From Caenorhabditis remanei (lineage: Eukaryota > Nematoda > Chromadorea > Rhabditida > Rhabditidae), in NCBI RefSeq assembly GCF_010183535.1, contig NC_071330.1, forward strand, positions 13,249,717 through 13,313,716: DNA of 64,000 bases, written 5' to 3'. The notes under the pieces are model-generated. The model searched no databases. It worked only from the letters and a program-made list of their open reading frames with translations, and had not been told where the DNA came from. How positions within the stretch are numbered: the first letter of the stretch is position 1; each line of letters starts with the position of its first letter. Shown here piece by piece: positions 1 through 10,876 of the stretch. A program made the position numbers and the translations under genes.

Positions 1-1
1 G

Positions 2-652
2 CCAGTCACCCAAATCCGTGATCTCGGAATAATTTTCTCGGGAAATCTGGTCTTCAATGCTCATATTAACACCATTGTTGGAAATGCACAAAGAAGAATC
101 AACGTTCTCTTCAACATATTGAAACATGCGCCTCTGGAAATTTTCCTTAAATGCTTCATTATATACGCCCGACCATTATTGGAATACGGATCTGTAGTCT
201 TTTCTCCAGTCCTTAAAGAACTCGTCAGAAAAATTGAAAATGTTCAGAAGTCGTTCATTTATAGATGCTATAAAAAATTCGGAAAAGTGTACAATGGATA
301 TTTCAATGCAATTCAGGAATGCGGATTCGATTCCTTAGAATATCGAAGACTATTAGCTGATTTATCATTTATTCACAAATGCTTAGTTACAAAGGACGTC
401 GAAATGCCGAATCATCTGTTCTATACTTATCCGAAGCTGAGCCATTTAAGGAGACACAAATACTATGTCAGAACTACTCTCCCGAACAAATATAAATGTT
501 TTTCCCAATATCTATCCATTCGATCCCTTGCTTGTTGGAATTCTCTTCCTGAGAGTATTTTTATCTCTATCCCTACACCTGATTGCTTTAGAACTCGGCT
601 TCGTGCCCTTCCATTACAAAACTATCTTACTCTTAGCGATCTTAATTACTAG
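2..652 (+). CDS. Non-LTR retrotransposon reverse transcriptase, C-terminal part (partial at window edge)
   Basis: An uninterrupted frame enters from the left edge and stops at 652, about 216 residues. It opens with a DLGIIFSG segment, the usual post-catalytic turn of LINE reverse transcriptases, followed by the ARPLLEYGS segment, the VQKSFIYR helix and the RSLACWNSLPE segment seen near the end of jockey/CR1-type RT polypeptides in nematodes. The catalytic YxDD region would lie left of the window. A second, broken copy of the same family lies at 6240-6856. No stop interrupts this copy, so it may be younger than the other. Family assignment is from motif recognition only. Confidence 0.8.
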   Translation, partial: PVTQIRDLGIIFSGNLVFNAHINTIVGNAQRRINVLFNILKHAPLEIFLKCFIIYARPLLEYGSVVFSPVLKELVRKIENVQKSFIYRCYKKFGKVYNGYFNAIQECGFDSLEYRRLLADLSFIHKCLVTKDVEMPNHLFYTYPKLSHLRRHKYYVRTTLPNKYKCFSQYLSIRSLACWNSLPESIFISIPTPDCFRTRLRALPLQNYLTLSDLNY

Positions 653-1370
653 TTCTTATCTGCTCAGCTCTCTACCCTTGTCTCATACCCTCTCTCCCAC
701 CGTATTGTATTCACCACTCATCACATTCCGTTTTCTTGCCTCATTACCCAACAAAACAGCCCGGTCTCTTCTACGTATCCTTCTTACTCTATCCTTGTAT
801 TATTATCTTCTGCAATTGTTCCCGACCATCCACCACCCTACATAAACCTCAAAGGTGATCGGAGTAGGAATGCGAAGTAGCTTTAGGATTCTCACAGCAA
901 TCCACTTGGACACCTTGTCTAAGGCTCTGAGCACCCAAAAGCGAAGGCATAATATCTCTCAAAGTAGCTCTGTTGTTGGGTCGGCCGCTGCCAGGCTTCC
1001 CCTACCAACGAGTGAAATGATTGTCTCAGACGTTGTCTTACCTTCCTCCGGTAAAATCGCCTATTTCTTCTCCATACAATCTCATTAACTGGTGGTCTGG
1101 CCCAATTGCTCATTATCTACGCCCCCTCGCTTCCTATATTATTTATCTTCTACCATACCTTCATTCTTCTTCCTATCTGTTTAAATCTTCTATAATTATC
1201 GTACAGTTTACATTCTTCTTAGCCCCTTCACCTCTATTCATGTATTTCTCCGGTTATCTCCCTTTTACTGGTGTAGCATAAGTGGCATGTTCCCTCCTAC
1301 AATAAATAAATACAAATTTCGTTTTGCCTCTGCCCATATCTCTTCTGGCGCTGGTCGCTTACTCATTGTT
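653..1370. other. Presumed 3' tail of the LINE copy; no gene seen
   Basis: The stretch is pyrimidine-rich, with open frames but none that resemble a known domain. An AATAAATAAATA run near 1303 could be the element's poly(A) signal. The exact 3' end of the element is not visible. Confidence 0.35.
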
Positions 1371-1480
1371 ATTTTCTGAAAAATAATGCATTTATTTTTG
1401 TAATGTGTGTGAGGTAAAAGGGTTTATGAAAGGGTTTTTAGGAAAGAGATGTGGTAGAAGGAATTTCAAGACAAAATAGT

Positions 1481-2175
1481 TTGACTCTATTCCAGTTTAG
1501 ATCTCCTTTAAAAACTAGAACGTCCCAAAAAAAACTTAGACGTCCTTTCGCACTCTATTTTTTTTGAAACGTCCTTTAAAATGTTTAGGCGTCCCAAAAA
1601 ACATTTAAACGTATTTCGACGTCCCTTGAACCCGTTCAATGACTTTTAATTTTTAATGTTGAAGGGACGTCTAAACATTTTTGAGACGTTTAAATGTTTT
1701 AAGCGACGTCTAATTATATTTGATATTTGATATTTTATTTAACTATTTAAATATACAGAAAATGTCACTGGAGGTCAGGTAAAGTCCCTCACGAGACTAA
1801 ACCTGAGAAAGGAAACCGGGAATAAGGAATTATAAAATAGGTGTTGGGCAAGGGGGAGGGAGAATAAAGAAAAAAAAATCAGAATCGTGCAGTATTATTT
1901 ACAAGAAGAGAGTTGAATTCCGATGGGCAAAGGAAATGGGGGACATTAATAGTTAAGGCATTCCAAATAGGTATTACAGTTGAGAAAAAATTAGAGCAAT
2001 TAGGATTTATACATATGAAACCAAAGTTTGATATTTTGAGGGACGTCCAAATGTTTTGAGGGGATTTTTGAGCATATTTGAAACCCCAAAGGACGTTTGA
2101 ATGTTTTAAGGGACGTCTAAGAGTTTTTTGGGACGTTTGAGTTTTTGAAGGACATCTAAACTGGAAAAGAGTCAA
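1481..2175. mobile_element. Non-autonomous inverted-repeat DNA element with GACGTC-rich ends
   Basis: The ends are inverted: TTGACTCTATTCCAGTTTAG at the left matches, reversed, the right end AACTGGAAAAGAGTCAA. Both arms are packed with short GACGTC-containing repeats spaced by A/T runs, for roughly 150-200 bp inwards. The centre (about 1760-2000) has no coding potential. It abuts a truncated copy of the common MITE at its right edge. No clear target duplication could be read; AATAG/CAATAG flanks are only suggestive. Confidence 0.65.
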
Positions 2176-2455
2176 TAGTTTCAACTTAAGAGAGTTATGG
2201 TCATTTTAAGTCGATAGCTCAAAAATCACTCTATTTTGCACTGAAATTGGTCGATTTGAGAGAGAAATCATTTTGTCGATATGTAACTTACTAGAGAGTT
2301 ACCGCACAAAAAAGATATCAACTATAAAAATAAAGTTCTGCTTTTGATCTGTACGATCCTAAAACATATTACTCAGTGGACAATCAGTGATACCAAGACA
2401 CCCTCTCAAAATTTGTTATTTTCAACTAGAAACGGCTAAAGTTGTTAAAAATATA
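2176..2455. mobile_element. Truncated copy of the abundant Tc1/mariner-type MITE (family M1)
   Basis: It contains the M1 internal markers in order: GAGAGTTATGGTCATTTTAAG, TTTGCACTGAAATTGGTCGA, the mirror segment around ATATGTAACTTACTAG, then CAATCAGTGATACC and the closing CTCTCAAA...AACGGC stretch. The left third is missing, replaced by the element at 1481-2175. Confidence 0.75.
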
Positions 2456-2697
2456 AGACGCTTGATATTTCAAAAGTTTCGATTTTACTACTTGAAAGTG
2501 TGAAATTAAGAAATATCTGTTTTTTAAGCAGTGATACTTTTAAATTTTCAAAATAGGTTTAAATTATGGTTCTGGAATTCAAAAATTCAGAAAATCTACT
2601 TGATTCGTAAAAAATCATTAATTACTGCTGCAATTTCCAAATTAGAGCAGATTTATGCCAACCTTTTAAGAATCATGATAATAAATGTTGTCAGACT

Positions 2698-3331
2698 GAA
2701 AAAAGATGGAGCAGATTTATTGAAATATAAAAAATGGACAGAAAACATAAATATGGACGGGGCAGATTTTCCAAGTTACAAATTCTGGACCAACATTGAG
2801 GGGCAGATTTTCCAAGTTTAAAATTCTGGACCAATATTGAAAATCTGAAAAAAAGAAAAATTTTCACGTGAAGTTTATTTTGGAGCAGATTTTTCAGCGT
2901 ATTCAGAATTTTATTTTTCCTCCTTTATCGAAAAATTAATAATATTTGCAACTCGGTGTTGAATGAGATATTTCAAATTTCAGAATTCTTATTTTTTTCA
3001 CCTTCTTAATATACCGCCCGATCCAGAATTTTCACTTTTCAATTTCTGCCCTAAAACCACGAACAACGGATGAGTTGGAACTCACGGCAAAAATAACAAA
3101 ATTTATTTTTTCTGTCCAGATTTTTCAAATTGAAAAATCTGCTCCAAAATAAACTTCACGTGAAAATTTTTCTTTTTTTCAGATTTTCAATATTGGTCCA
3201 GAATTTTAAACTTGGAAAATCTGCCCCTCAATGTTGGTCCAGAATTTGTAACTTGGAAAATCTGCCCCGCCCATATTTATGTTTTCTGTCCATTTTTTAT
3301 ATTTCAATAAATCTGCTCCATCTTTTTCACT
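2698..3331. repeat. Long near-perfect inverted repeat (about 200-bp arms, 225-bp loop)
   Basis: Arm 2698-2901 is the reverse complement of 3127-3331 with very few differences over 200 bp (one clear GGACGG/GGGCGG mismatch). Each arm carries two tandem copies of a ~41-bp unit containing GGCAGATTTTCCAAGTT and TTCTGGACCAA. A transcript through it would fold into a long duplex. The near identity of the arms suggests a recent origin or ongoing gene conversion. No ORF of interest lies inside. Confidence 0.9.
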
Positions 3332-3889
3332 TAAATATGTGGTTTGTTAAGATAAAAAGGAAGTTGTTGGATTTTGAATAAATCTGTTTTATATTCTGTT
3401 TTCTAGCGGCATAAACACGGGAAAGAAAAGAAAACAGTATTAATGGAGTGGTCCAAAAATGCTTAAATTTTTGAAATTTTTCTTCAATTATCTGAACTTT
3501 TGAAATTTCAACCGTCTTATATGGTCATTACTTTAATACTTTATTTCATTTTTCAATATTCTGAGATTAAAAACTTACTAAATTATTTTTTCAATTCTTT
3601 GATTCTTGTAGGTGTTTCGCGTGATGAAGCTCTTTATCTGAAAAATTATTCTATGAAAATATAAAATTTCAGTAATTGGGCTGGTAACTCTGCCTTATCG
3701 GTACAATTAAAGTTTAGAAAATAATTTTGACATAGAAAATTAGGTTTTTTTCGAGAGGCAACTAAAGCACTGTTATCAGCAAAAATCGAAAAAAGTTATA
3801 TTGAAACTTACATCCTCTGTTGTGATCAGCAGATTAGCAGAATTCATATCAACAGGTAGAAAATATGTACAATACAAAAATACAAATTC
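3332..3889. other. AT-rich intergenic stretch
   Basis: Nothing recognisable as a gene. Poly-A/T runs and short degenerate repeats only. Confidence 0.5.
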
Positions 3890-4850
3890 AGAATTTTATA
3901 AAAATATGAATACCATTGTTCGACAAGCCATTCAGTAGGCTATCTTGAAAACATACTAACTTCAAAAACAGGGGAAAGTGTGTCTATAGAAAGGGAGGGG
4001 GAGGTGGTTGACCCAGAAAGAGAAAAAGAAAGAGAGTGAAAGAGAGACATCGGATTAGTACGGTTGAAGAGACCGTAAAAAGACTAAACTACGAGAACAA
4101 ATGTAGGCTGTCGCGCCTCTGGCGTTTTAGAAGACGCGAACTTTTGGAGAGTGTGTTACGGTTTCATTAATAGCCCCATCAAGTCAAGATTCGCAGGGTA
4201 TGTAGATCAAATACAGAGCTTCAGTTTCGTAGTTGACAAGTTTTTTGTATAGCACTCCTTTGAGAGTTACACCTGAAATTTCAAGTTACCTCGGAGAATG
4301 GAGGGAAAGGTTTCTTTGAAGAGCTGTAATTTACTAAGAAGCGATTTTTGAGGAAAGTTGTCAACTACAAAAGTGAAGCTCTAGTTTTGATCTAGACACC
4401 ATACCAAATTTGAACAAATCGGGTAATTAGTTATACCGTGGTACGCTTCGACATTTTTAGGTGATCATAGACAAAAACCATCACTGCTGAGTTAAAAAAA
4501 AGATGTACTTTTTAATAGCCTTTATTATAAAATTATCGAAAAATCATATTAACCACATATTGATTCAGCTTTGGTGTGTTGATTTTCAGAATATTTCTGG
4601 TGCAGTATTGAGAGGGAGCAGGGAGCATTACAAAAACATAGAGTATGCTTGGGATGATAACATTACACATTTTCTTTTCTCTTTTTCTCTTTCTATCTTT
4701 TTATCTTTGCATGTTGTAACTGGTGACTCGCTCTTCAACCATTGTTTCCCTTCCTATTGCCACACTTCCTTTTGATGTTAGTATGTTTTCAAGATAGCCT
4801 ACTGAATGACTCGTCGAACAATATATTTCTATTATTTTTATTGAATTCTG
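3890..4850. repeat. P-block cassette spacer, copy A, closed by an inverted P block
   Basis: 3890-3953 is a + copy of the P block (GAATTTTATAAAAAT, then TTGTTCGACAAGCCATTCAG). It is followed by a G-rich tract, GAAAGAGAGTGAAAGAG, a GCGCCTCTGGCG motif and an internal MITE-like palindrome (about 4160-4440) built on GTAGTTGACAAG/GTTGTCAACTAC. At 4775-4850 the same P block appears inverted, so this copy is flanked by opposed P blocks, unlike the others. No coding sequence was recognised inside. Confidence 0.75.
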
Positions 4851-5468
4851 AATTTATTCAGTCATAATCCCCTAATTGGACACTACTCTGAATGTAAATT
4901 TTTAAGTTTTCTCTTTTTGTATCGTATTTATGTTTTTCAGCTATTCGTCTCATTATTTCTGTATAGAGAGCGAGTATGATATGCCATGCAACATTCGCAT
5001 TTTTTGGACGAGTGTCGTGATCATTGCTTGATGTTAGTCGGGTATGTTAATTTTCCGTCAGTTTTTCTTCTGAGAGTCTTTGTTCTAGGCACGAAAATAC
5101 TCATTTCTGTGTGCTTGATGTCGGAGATATTCCATGAGCACGTGCACTTTGGGAGTGGAAATTTCTTCTCCTGTAATCACAATTTCGGTTGCACCTACCT
5201 CGGTGAGCCTGCGTTCTTAGCAACGAACCTTTGAATTGAAATAGAAATGATTTTTATTTAACTTCTGCCCTGATTGTGTCAATCGGATTGTTTGTTTTAT
5301 CATTTTGTAGTATGGTCTCTTTTTATATTTGTTCTCACTATAACGCAAAAAGCTTCTCCATCGTTTGATGGCATGTAAAATAAAAATGTTTTTCATGAGA
5401 AAAATAATTTTGAAAAAAAATTTCAAACAATTGATGGTACCATGTTCAAAAAAAAAGTTAGAATATAT
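4851..5468. other. Intergenic, downstream of the zinc-knuckle ORF
   Basis: A minus-strand frame of about 45 codons (roughly 5100-5225) could be a remnant of a retroelement protease region following the zinc-knuckle exon. It is too short to assign. The rest is AT-rich. Confidence 0.3.
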
Positions 5469-5855
5469 CTAATTTATTCTTCTACTTTGTTTCTTCGTGT
5501 TTTTTGGTGGAGGTTGTTTTTCATTTGGGCAAATGTTTCGGTGGTGTATAATGCCCATTTGTTCACATTCTCGGTTTGCACAAAGATGTTCCGGATAACG
5601 CGACTTGCGGCAGGTTCGGATAGTATCGGTGCCGCTCTTCTGGCCTAACAAGCAAATGATGCACCGATTTGATTCTTGAATCCTTCTGAATTTTTGAAGT
5701 TTTGAAGTTGCTTCATCGCAATTGTCCTCTTTGTGGTCGGTTGCGGTGCAGAAGAAACATTCTCTTGGTTGTTCCTGACGAATTGCGCGTCTGGCTTGGT
5801 GTAGTAGCTGCTGGGTGGCGATGGCAATCGCTGGGAAGTTGGATGTTGTGGTTTC
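5469..5855 (-). CDS. Gag-like zinc-knuckle protein, 3' exon
   Basis: The open frame of 128 codons begins directly after a good acceptor (AATTTTCCAG, intron side 5856 upward) and ends at 5469. An alanine/glutamine-rich start is followed by CFFCTATDHKEDNC, which fits C-X2-C-X4-H-X4-C. Then come a basic helix, CIICL...RTC, and the HLC...HHRNICP cluster. The same order of cysteines and histidines is present at 9469-9913 and 62583-63334, so three homologous modules exist in the window. Such modules are typical of the end of gag in BEL/Pao-type retroelements and bind nucleic acid. The upstream exon and start are not visible. It may be a retroelement remnant or a recruited gene. Confidence 0.65.
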   Translation of the reverse strand, partial: ETTTSNFPAIAIATQQLLHQARRAIRQEQPRECFFCTATDHKEDNCDEATSKLQKFRRIQESNRCIICLLGQKSGTDTIRTCRKSRYPEHLCANRECEQMGIIHHRNICPNEKQPPPKNTKKQSRRIN

Positions 5856-6082
5856 CTGGAAAATTTGATATAATTAATTGGTATGTATATGGGAAAGAAA
5901 GGTTTTTAAAAAATGTGGTTACGGAAAATAACAATTTTTTAGGTTGAAATATGAGAAAAATTTGTGTTTTTTGGGTAAGGGAACGATTGCCCTTTCGTCG
6001 CCAATACGATTCAATTAACACAAGTGCAGTTTCCCTTTTTTTAGTAAAAATCATGACCAATTCGTAGAGATCACACATCTCA

Positions 6083-6191
6083 ATAGTAATTATCACAATA
6101 CTAACAATTTCGGTCATTTTCAGTGGAAAATGCTCAACTTTGAGAGGATGTTACGGTATCACTGATTGTCCCACCAAATAAATTTTTAAAG
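6083..6191. mobile_element. Left part of an M1 MITE, interrupted by a LINE insertion
   Basis: The sequence AATAGTAATTATCACAATAC, then CGGTCATTTTCAGTGG and CACTGATTGTCCCACC, matches the left arm of M1. It breaks at TTTTTAAAGAA. The remainder of the same MITE resumes at 7114 and ends at 7435. Confidence 0.8.
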
Positions 6192-7113
6192 AACTCGGAA
6201 TCTATTTCTTACTCGGAATCTATTTCTCCCTCGGAATCTATTTCTCCAGTCAACTTAGCTTTACTCATCATCACGCTCTGATTATTCGGAAAGCTCATCA
6301 AAGGATTAATATATTTTTTTCGGTCCTAAAATATGCGTCGTGGAAAGTATTCATCAAATGTTACGTGGTTTACATTCGTCCTCTACTGGAATATGGCACT
6401 GTGGTCACATCACCTATTCAGAAGGAGAATGTCATAATGCTGGAATCAGTCCAGAAATCTTTTATATTCAGAGTTTATAAGAAATTCAAAATGTCGTATT
6501 CATCGTATTTCGAGGCTCTTGAAGAATGTGATCTAAAATCACTGGAACATCGAAGACTATGTATTGATTTAATCTTCACCTAGAAACTGATGGTTACCAA
6601 GGAAATTATTATTGATGATCCTATATTCGAATTTTTTGATCATTCAAGACTAAGGCGGCATAGATATTATCTCAAATCTCTAACTACGAACTCGAATAAA
6701 TTATCTTCTCAAATACTCTCTAATAGAGTTCTCCGTTGTTGGAATTCTTTATCTGAATTGATGTTTCCGGTTAAACCGAGCACAGCTGTCTTTAAGAGCA
6801 GAATATGTAAATATGATCTCAATCATTTCCTGTCATTAAACCCAACAAATTATTAACTTTACTTTACCTCCTATGGATAGTGGAGCTAATCTCGAGGTAG
6901 CAGAAAGTGCAGAAAACTATTTTTTCTTTATTAAAAAGTAGTTTTTTGCTTTTTTTTTGCTACCGCTAGAATAGGCCCATCATCATTATGTATTTATTCT
7001 TTCTCTTTTTACTAACCATCTCTTACATGTAAATTCTAAAACCATTCCATTTTCTCGTGTAAGTGGTTTCCGCCCTTCGATGAAATAAAGAAATTAATTA
7101 ATTTAAAAAAAAA
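6192..7113 (+). mobile_element. 5'-truncated LINE insertion with A-rich tail
   Basis: The insertion runs from after TTTTAAAGAA to an AATAAAG signal (7083) and an A9 tail, followed by AGAAG. AAAGAA on both sides is a possible target duplication. It contains the broken RT at 6240-6856 and a T-run/A-run hairpin near 6920-6960. It lies within an M1 MITE, so it is younger than that MITE. Confidence 0.75.
6240..6856 (+). pseudogene. Broken non-LTR reverse transcriptase C-terminus
   Basis: It is homologous to the protein at 2-652: both share RPLLEYG, VQKSFI.R.YKKF, a RCWNSL segment and the closing region. A TAG at 6581-6583 interrupts the frame at the position where the other copy reads through. 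The N-terminal half is missing, consistent with 5' truncation on insertion. Confidence 0.8.
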
Positions 7114-7435
7114 GAAGAATATAGATCAAAACCTGAGCTTTATTTTTGTAGTTGATAACTTTTTTGTACGGACACTCGCTAGAGAGTTATGGTCATTTTA
7201 TAGAGACAGCTCAAAAATCGCAAAATTTTGCGCTGAACTTGGTCAATACGTAATTTGCTAGAAAGTGCTCGTACAAAAAAGTTGTCATCTACAAAAATGA
7301 AACTTTATCTTTGATCTGTATAACTCATTAAAAATATACTTGGTGGGACGATCAGTGTAACCATGACACCCTCTCAAAGTTGGTCATTTTCAACTAAAAA
7401 CGCCAAAGTTGTTAGAATTATGGCCATTACTGTAA
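7114..7435. mobile_element. Right part of the interrupted M1 MITE
   Basis: It continues the MITE started at 6083 and ends at AATTATGGCCATTACTG followed by TA. The mirror-image centre (CTAGAGAGTTATGG ... GCTCGTACAAAAAAGTTG) is intact. Confidence 0.8.
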
Positions 7436-7698
7436 CTAATTTTCCAATAATTTGAGATTAAAAACTTACTTATTCCAATTTTAATATTTTCATTATTAAT
7501 GTCTGATTGAGCGCATCGTGGTTTTGTCAAGGTAGTTCTTCAAAACATTTATCCTTTTTTGTGAACACCAATTGAATTATCTGAAAAAATTCGATATCAA
7601 TGATACCTGTGAAAGTTTCATTAGCCCACTTACTGATTTGTTTGAAATTATCATTTAACATTTATTTAAACAAATAGAAAAATACAATAAATATAGTT

Positions 7699-8210
7699 AG
7701 AATTTTATAAAAATAGGAATACCATTGTTCGACAAGCCATTCAGTAGGCTATCTTGAAAACATACTAACTTTGGAAAAGGGGGAAAGTGTGTCTATGGAA
7801 GGGAAGGGATGGTTGACCCAGAAAAAGAGAGAAAGAGAGTGAAAGAGAGACACCGGATTAGTACGGTTGAAGAGACCGGAAGAAGACTAAACTACGAGAA
7901 GAGATGTAGTCGGGTGTGCCTTTGGCGCTTTTGAAGACAAACATTTTTGGAGAAGGTGCTACGGTTTCATTAATATCCGGATCAAGTCAAGATTTGCAGG
8001 GTATGTAGATCAAATAAATCGCTTTAATTTTGTAGTTGACAAGTTTTTTGTTAGAGCACCCCTTCAAGAGTTACACCTGAAATTTCAAGTTTCCTCGGAA
8101 ATGAGAGATAAAGGTTTCTTTGAAGGGCACTAACTCTTTAAAGAGCGATTTTCGAGAAAAATTGTCAACTACAAAAGTGCACCTCAACTTTTGGTCTACA
8201 TATTTAGGAA
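7699..8210. repeat. P-block spacer, copy B
   Basis: The P block at 7699-7763 is followed by the same G-rich tract, GA-rich tract, GTGTGCCTTTGGCGC motif (near 7917) and MITE-like palindrome as copy A. Homology ends near 8210, just before the env fragment. Confidence 0.8.
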
Positions 8211-8400
8211 TGTAAGGATCACCGAAAGAACATATGGAAAATCTTCGAGTTTTCCGAAATTTCACGACGAGTTACAAGTATTTCGGGACAACGGCGACGA
8301 TTCCTCTCTATGTGAGCGCCGAAACAATTTCCGATTTAAAAAAGCGAAAATTTAATTTTCAGACAATTCCATAAAAAAAAACATACCATACAAAATTCGA

Positions 8401-9281
8401 CTATATCGGGTATGTGTAGCAGTTTGTGGAGAAACTTGAATGTCGCATCGTCCGCCACTCGTCCTCCCAGAATTGATGGTCATGCCAGCATGCGGATTAG
8501 CTTCGATTTCGAACGAAATATTTCCTGTAGAATGTTTCGAAACTGGTGCATGTAACTATAGAGAAACTTGTTCATGCAACCTAGGAGAAGAGTCCCTGAT
8601 TTATACAAAATTTTAGATGACATAGTTCATAATCTACCAGTGATAACCGAAAGATATCACCTAGGTACCACTCCTGATAACATTCCTACTCTTAGGACAA
8701 AACATAGTAACTTCCATATTCAAGTAATTACGGAACAAAGTTATAACGTTAGCGTGACTGATTCAAAAATTGACTGTAGTGTCGAGAAAACTACCCCGTA
8801 CACCGGCTGTTATAATTGTCTCAAGGGTGCCAGCCAAAACGTCACGTGTAAATCTAAAAAACCGACACACGCTAAAATTAGCTGTGATAACGGTGAATTC
8901 GTAGGCATCTTGACCTGTGATAAAACTGGAATCGTAAACGAAATACATAGGAAATCTTCAAAATCTATCCTAACTGGCGTGTGCGCAGTTACTTGTGGAA
9001 CCAAAAATAATTCTTACAAAATAGAAGGAACACTGACATATGTGTCTCACACATCACTATTTGAATATCTGAACCAAGTACTTCATTCCGAAAAAAGTAT
9101 TTCAGAAATCCATCCGTGGCACATTCCCGACTTGTGGACTCTATGGAATAACGTAGTAAAGGGACTGATCCCTATCGTCTTCGAGATCGTAGGGATGATC
9201 ATCTCGTCCGTACTGATATATTATTGCTGCATCCCAGCATGCACTGTCTGCCTAAGCAGAAGACGCCATATCCGATGTTAG
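8401..9281 (+). pseudogene. Env-like glycoprotein fragment, C-terminal half, frameshifted
   Basis: Frame +3 from 8568 to 9281 encodes a cysteine-rich ectodomain with CYNCLKGAS, a hallmark of phlebovirus-G2-like envelope proteins carried by BEL/Pao-type nematode retroelements. A hydrophobic membrane segment (GLIPIVFEIVGMIISSVL) and a short Cys-rich tail follow. Upstream, frame +1 from about 8440 has further env-like residues (CFETGACNY), so the frames change near 8590. A stop also lies at 8437-8439. Potential N-glycosylation sites are present (e.g. NVS, NVT). The N-terminal ectodomain is absent, but a matching piece lies at 13757-14298 on the other strand. No pol is adjacent. The copy is not expected to make a full protein. 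Confidence 0.7.
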
Positions 9282-9468
9282 GAACTCTACCAAGAGGATG
9301 AAATCCCTCGATCTCAGACGAAGCTTTACAAAATAATTTTTTTAAACAAATTTTCAAACCCTTGTATATTCCGTGCATTTACTCGTCAAAACCTTCAAAA
9401 GTTCCACTTATCAATATTACGAAAATTCCAGAAATCAACAAACCACCTCATCTGTTCAAATCGAAAAT

Positions 9469-9913
9469 GTCAAAGCGTCCAGCCCCAGCGTTCACCGCTC
9501 AGGAAACGGAGGAAATGATGCAAGAAGCCAAAAGAATGGCTACAACTTATCAATGCAAAGAGCTGCTTGACGCAGCAAAACACCATCAACAAAAAGAGAA
9601 ACTCTTGGCCAGCAAACCACCACCGAAGTGTACCATCTGCCAACAACAACATTATGCATCGGAATGCAAATTGCCTCTAGAAGAGAAGATGAAACTCATC
9701 AAACAACGTCACATATGCTACATCTGTCTCACAAGAGACAAACATACGCCGATCAACTGTAAAACCCTTCGTTTCCCGCAACATCTATGCTCATACAAAC
9801 ACTGCGGAAAGAGTTATACCTTTCATCATGCAACGATTTGCCCTTTCACGGCGCCAACAACCACAAACATGTCGCCTGCGGAATCAACGGGACACGACGA
9901 AATTCTAGATTAA
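9469..9913 (+). CDS. Gag-like zinc-knuckle protein
   Basis: ATG at 9469 (MSKRPAP...) opens a 148-codon frame; the frame is open upstream to 9362. A basic/glutamine-rich helix is followed by CTICQQQHYASEC (C-X2-C-X4-H-X4-C), CYICLTRDKHTPINC and an HLC...CG...HHATICPF cluster. This is the same module as 5469-5855 and 62583-63334. It lies only 190 bp after the env fragment, an order (env then gag zinc finger) that does not match any intact retroelement, so the two probably come from separate captures. Its start codon is the first Met that leaves the conserved part whole. Confidence 0.6.
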
Positions 9914-10071
9914 AATTTAAAGATAGGACATCTGTTGCCCCTATATATATGAAAATATGTTTTTTGTCTAAACAGTATATAAACGAAATTCCTTTCCACA
10001 ACCACCAATTTATTACAAAATGAATACGTTATCAGAAAAACACCAGACTAAATGAGAGAAGAGTGACTCCA

Positions 10072-10387
10072 CTACCAGAAGCGACGAGGCAGAACCATCC
10101 TTTGACTGGCTTCTGGTGCCTCCACCGTGATGACTTCCAAGGGGAATACCTCCTGCGGACGGCCAAGGATATACACACAGCAGTTAGCCTCTGGAGGTAC
10201 CCAAACCCTCCACTTGATGGCGAAATACTCCGAGACGCTTCTCCATTCATGATCCTCATCCGAGAAGAAGAACATTTGAGCTGGTCTGAAAAAGAAAGAA
10301 CCTCACTATAAGAATAAAGCAAAACGAAACTCACGAGTGGTCTATGAGACAGCGAGATCCAAACGGGTCCGATGTTGAAGAAAACAT
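10072..10387 (-). CDS. Unknown 88-aa protein, two exons
   Basis: Exon 1 10335-10387 and exon 2 10072-10285 are joined over a 49-bp intron (donor GTGAGTTTCG, acceptor TTTCTTTTTCAG). The joined frame is open and ends in RRFW. The sequence includes DEDHEW, EYFAIKWRVWVPPE and a CCVYILGRP segment; no family was recognised. A second frame, 10335-10532, beginning MTDYDSDDSF, overlaps exon 1 and could be an alternative N-terminus if a frameshift is present. A minus-strand TATA box (GTATAAAAG, 10570-10578) lies upstream, and the next P block upstream is at 10877. The start codon choice is uncertain. Confidence 0.45.
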
Positions 10388-10569
10388 TATTCAACAGGCG
10401 AACATTGCCGGAAGACCATGATGGCATTACCTGTCTCAGATAAGAGAACAGTGAGATCATGGGCCGTGGAGCACTGCTGCGTCCCAAGTCGGGAAACAAG
10501 GAAAACGAGTCGTCGGAATCGTAGTCAGTCATGGCAACAGACAGATAAACATCTAAACTATGCCCGGCC

Positions 10570-10578
10570 CTTTTATAC
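10570..10578 (-). promoter_or_regulatory. TATA box of the 10.1-10.5 kb gene
   Basis: GTATAAAAG on the minus strand, about 40 bp before the ATG at 10532. The same GTATAAAAG core precedes the genes at 50.8 and 52.9 kb. Confidence 0.45.
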
Positions 10579-10876
10579 TATGCCTGGAAAAATCAAATAA
10601 AAACTCGAAAAAACACATGAAGAAAGCTACAAACCTGAGGTTCAGAATTTGGGGGGTCCCATAAATTCGTCGTTCGGTGTGAGTCAGGGTGACTCTTCTG
10701 GAGCCCAAATAGGATAACCTCAGATTGAGGTTGTCCACGTTTCTTTCCTCCAGCCTATCCGGGATAAACGGATCTCAGAAAAGCGAATAGTGTCACCAGC
10801 GAATAACCTAAGTAGTAGTGCCTAGCCAGGGAGCCAGCAGTTGGAATGAATTCAATAAGAAGAAAAATACAGATTC

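Noticed and set aside
5702..5947. Plus-strand 81-codon ORF
   Set aside because: Antisense shadow of the zinc-knuckle exon at 5469-5855.
10335..10532. Reading MTDYDSDDSF... through the intron as one 166-codon protein
   Set aside because: A consensus 49-bp intron lies inside it, and the conserved-looking downstream frame is different.
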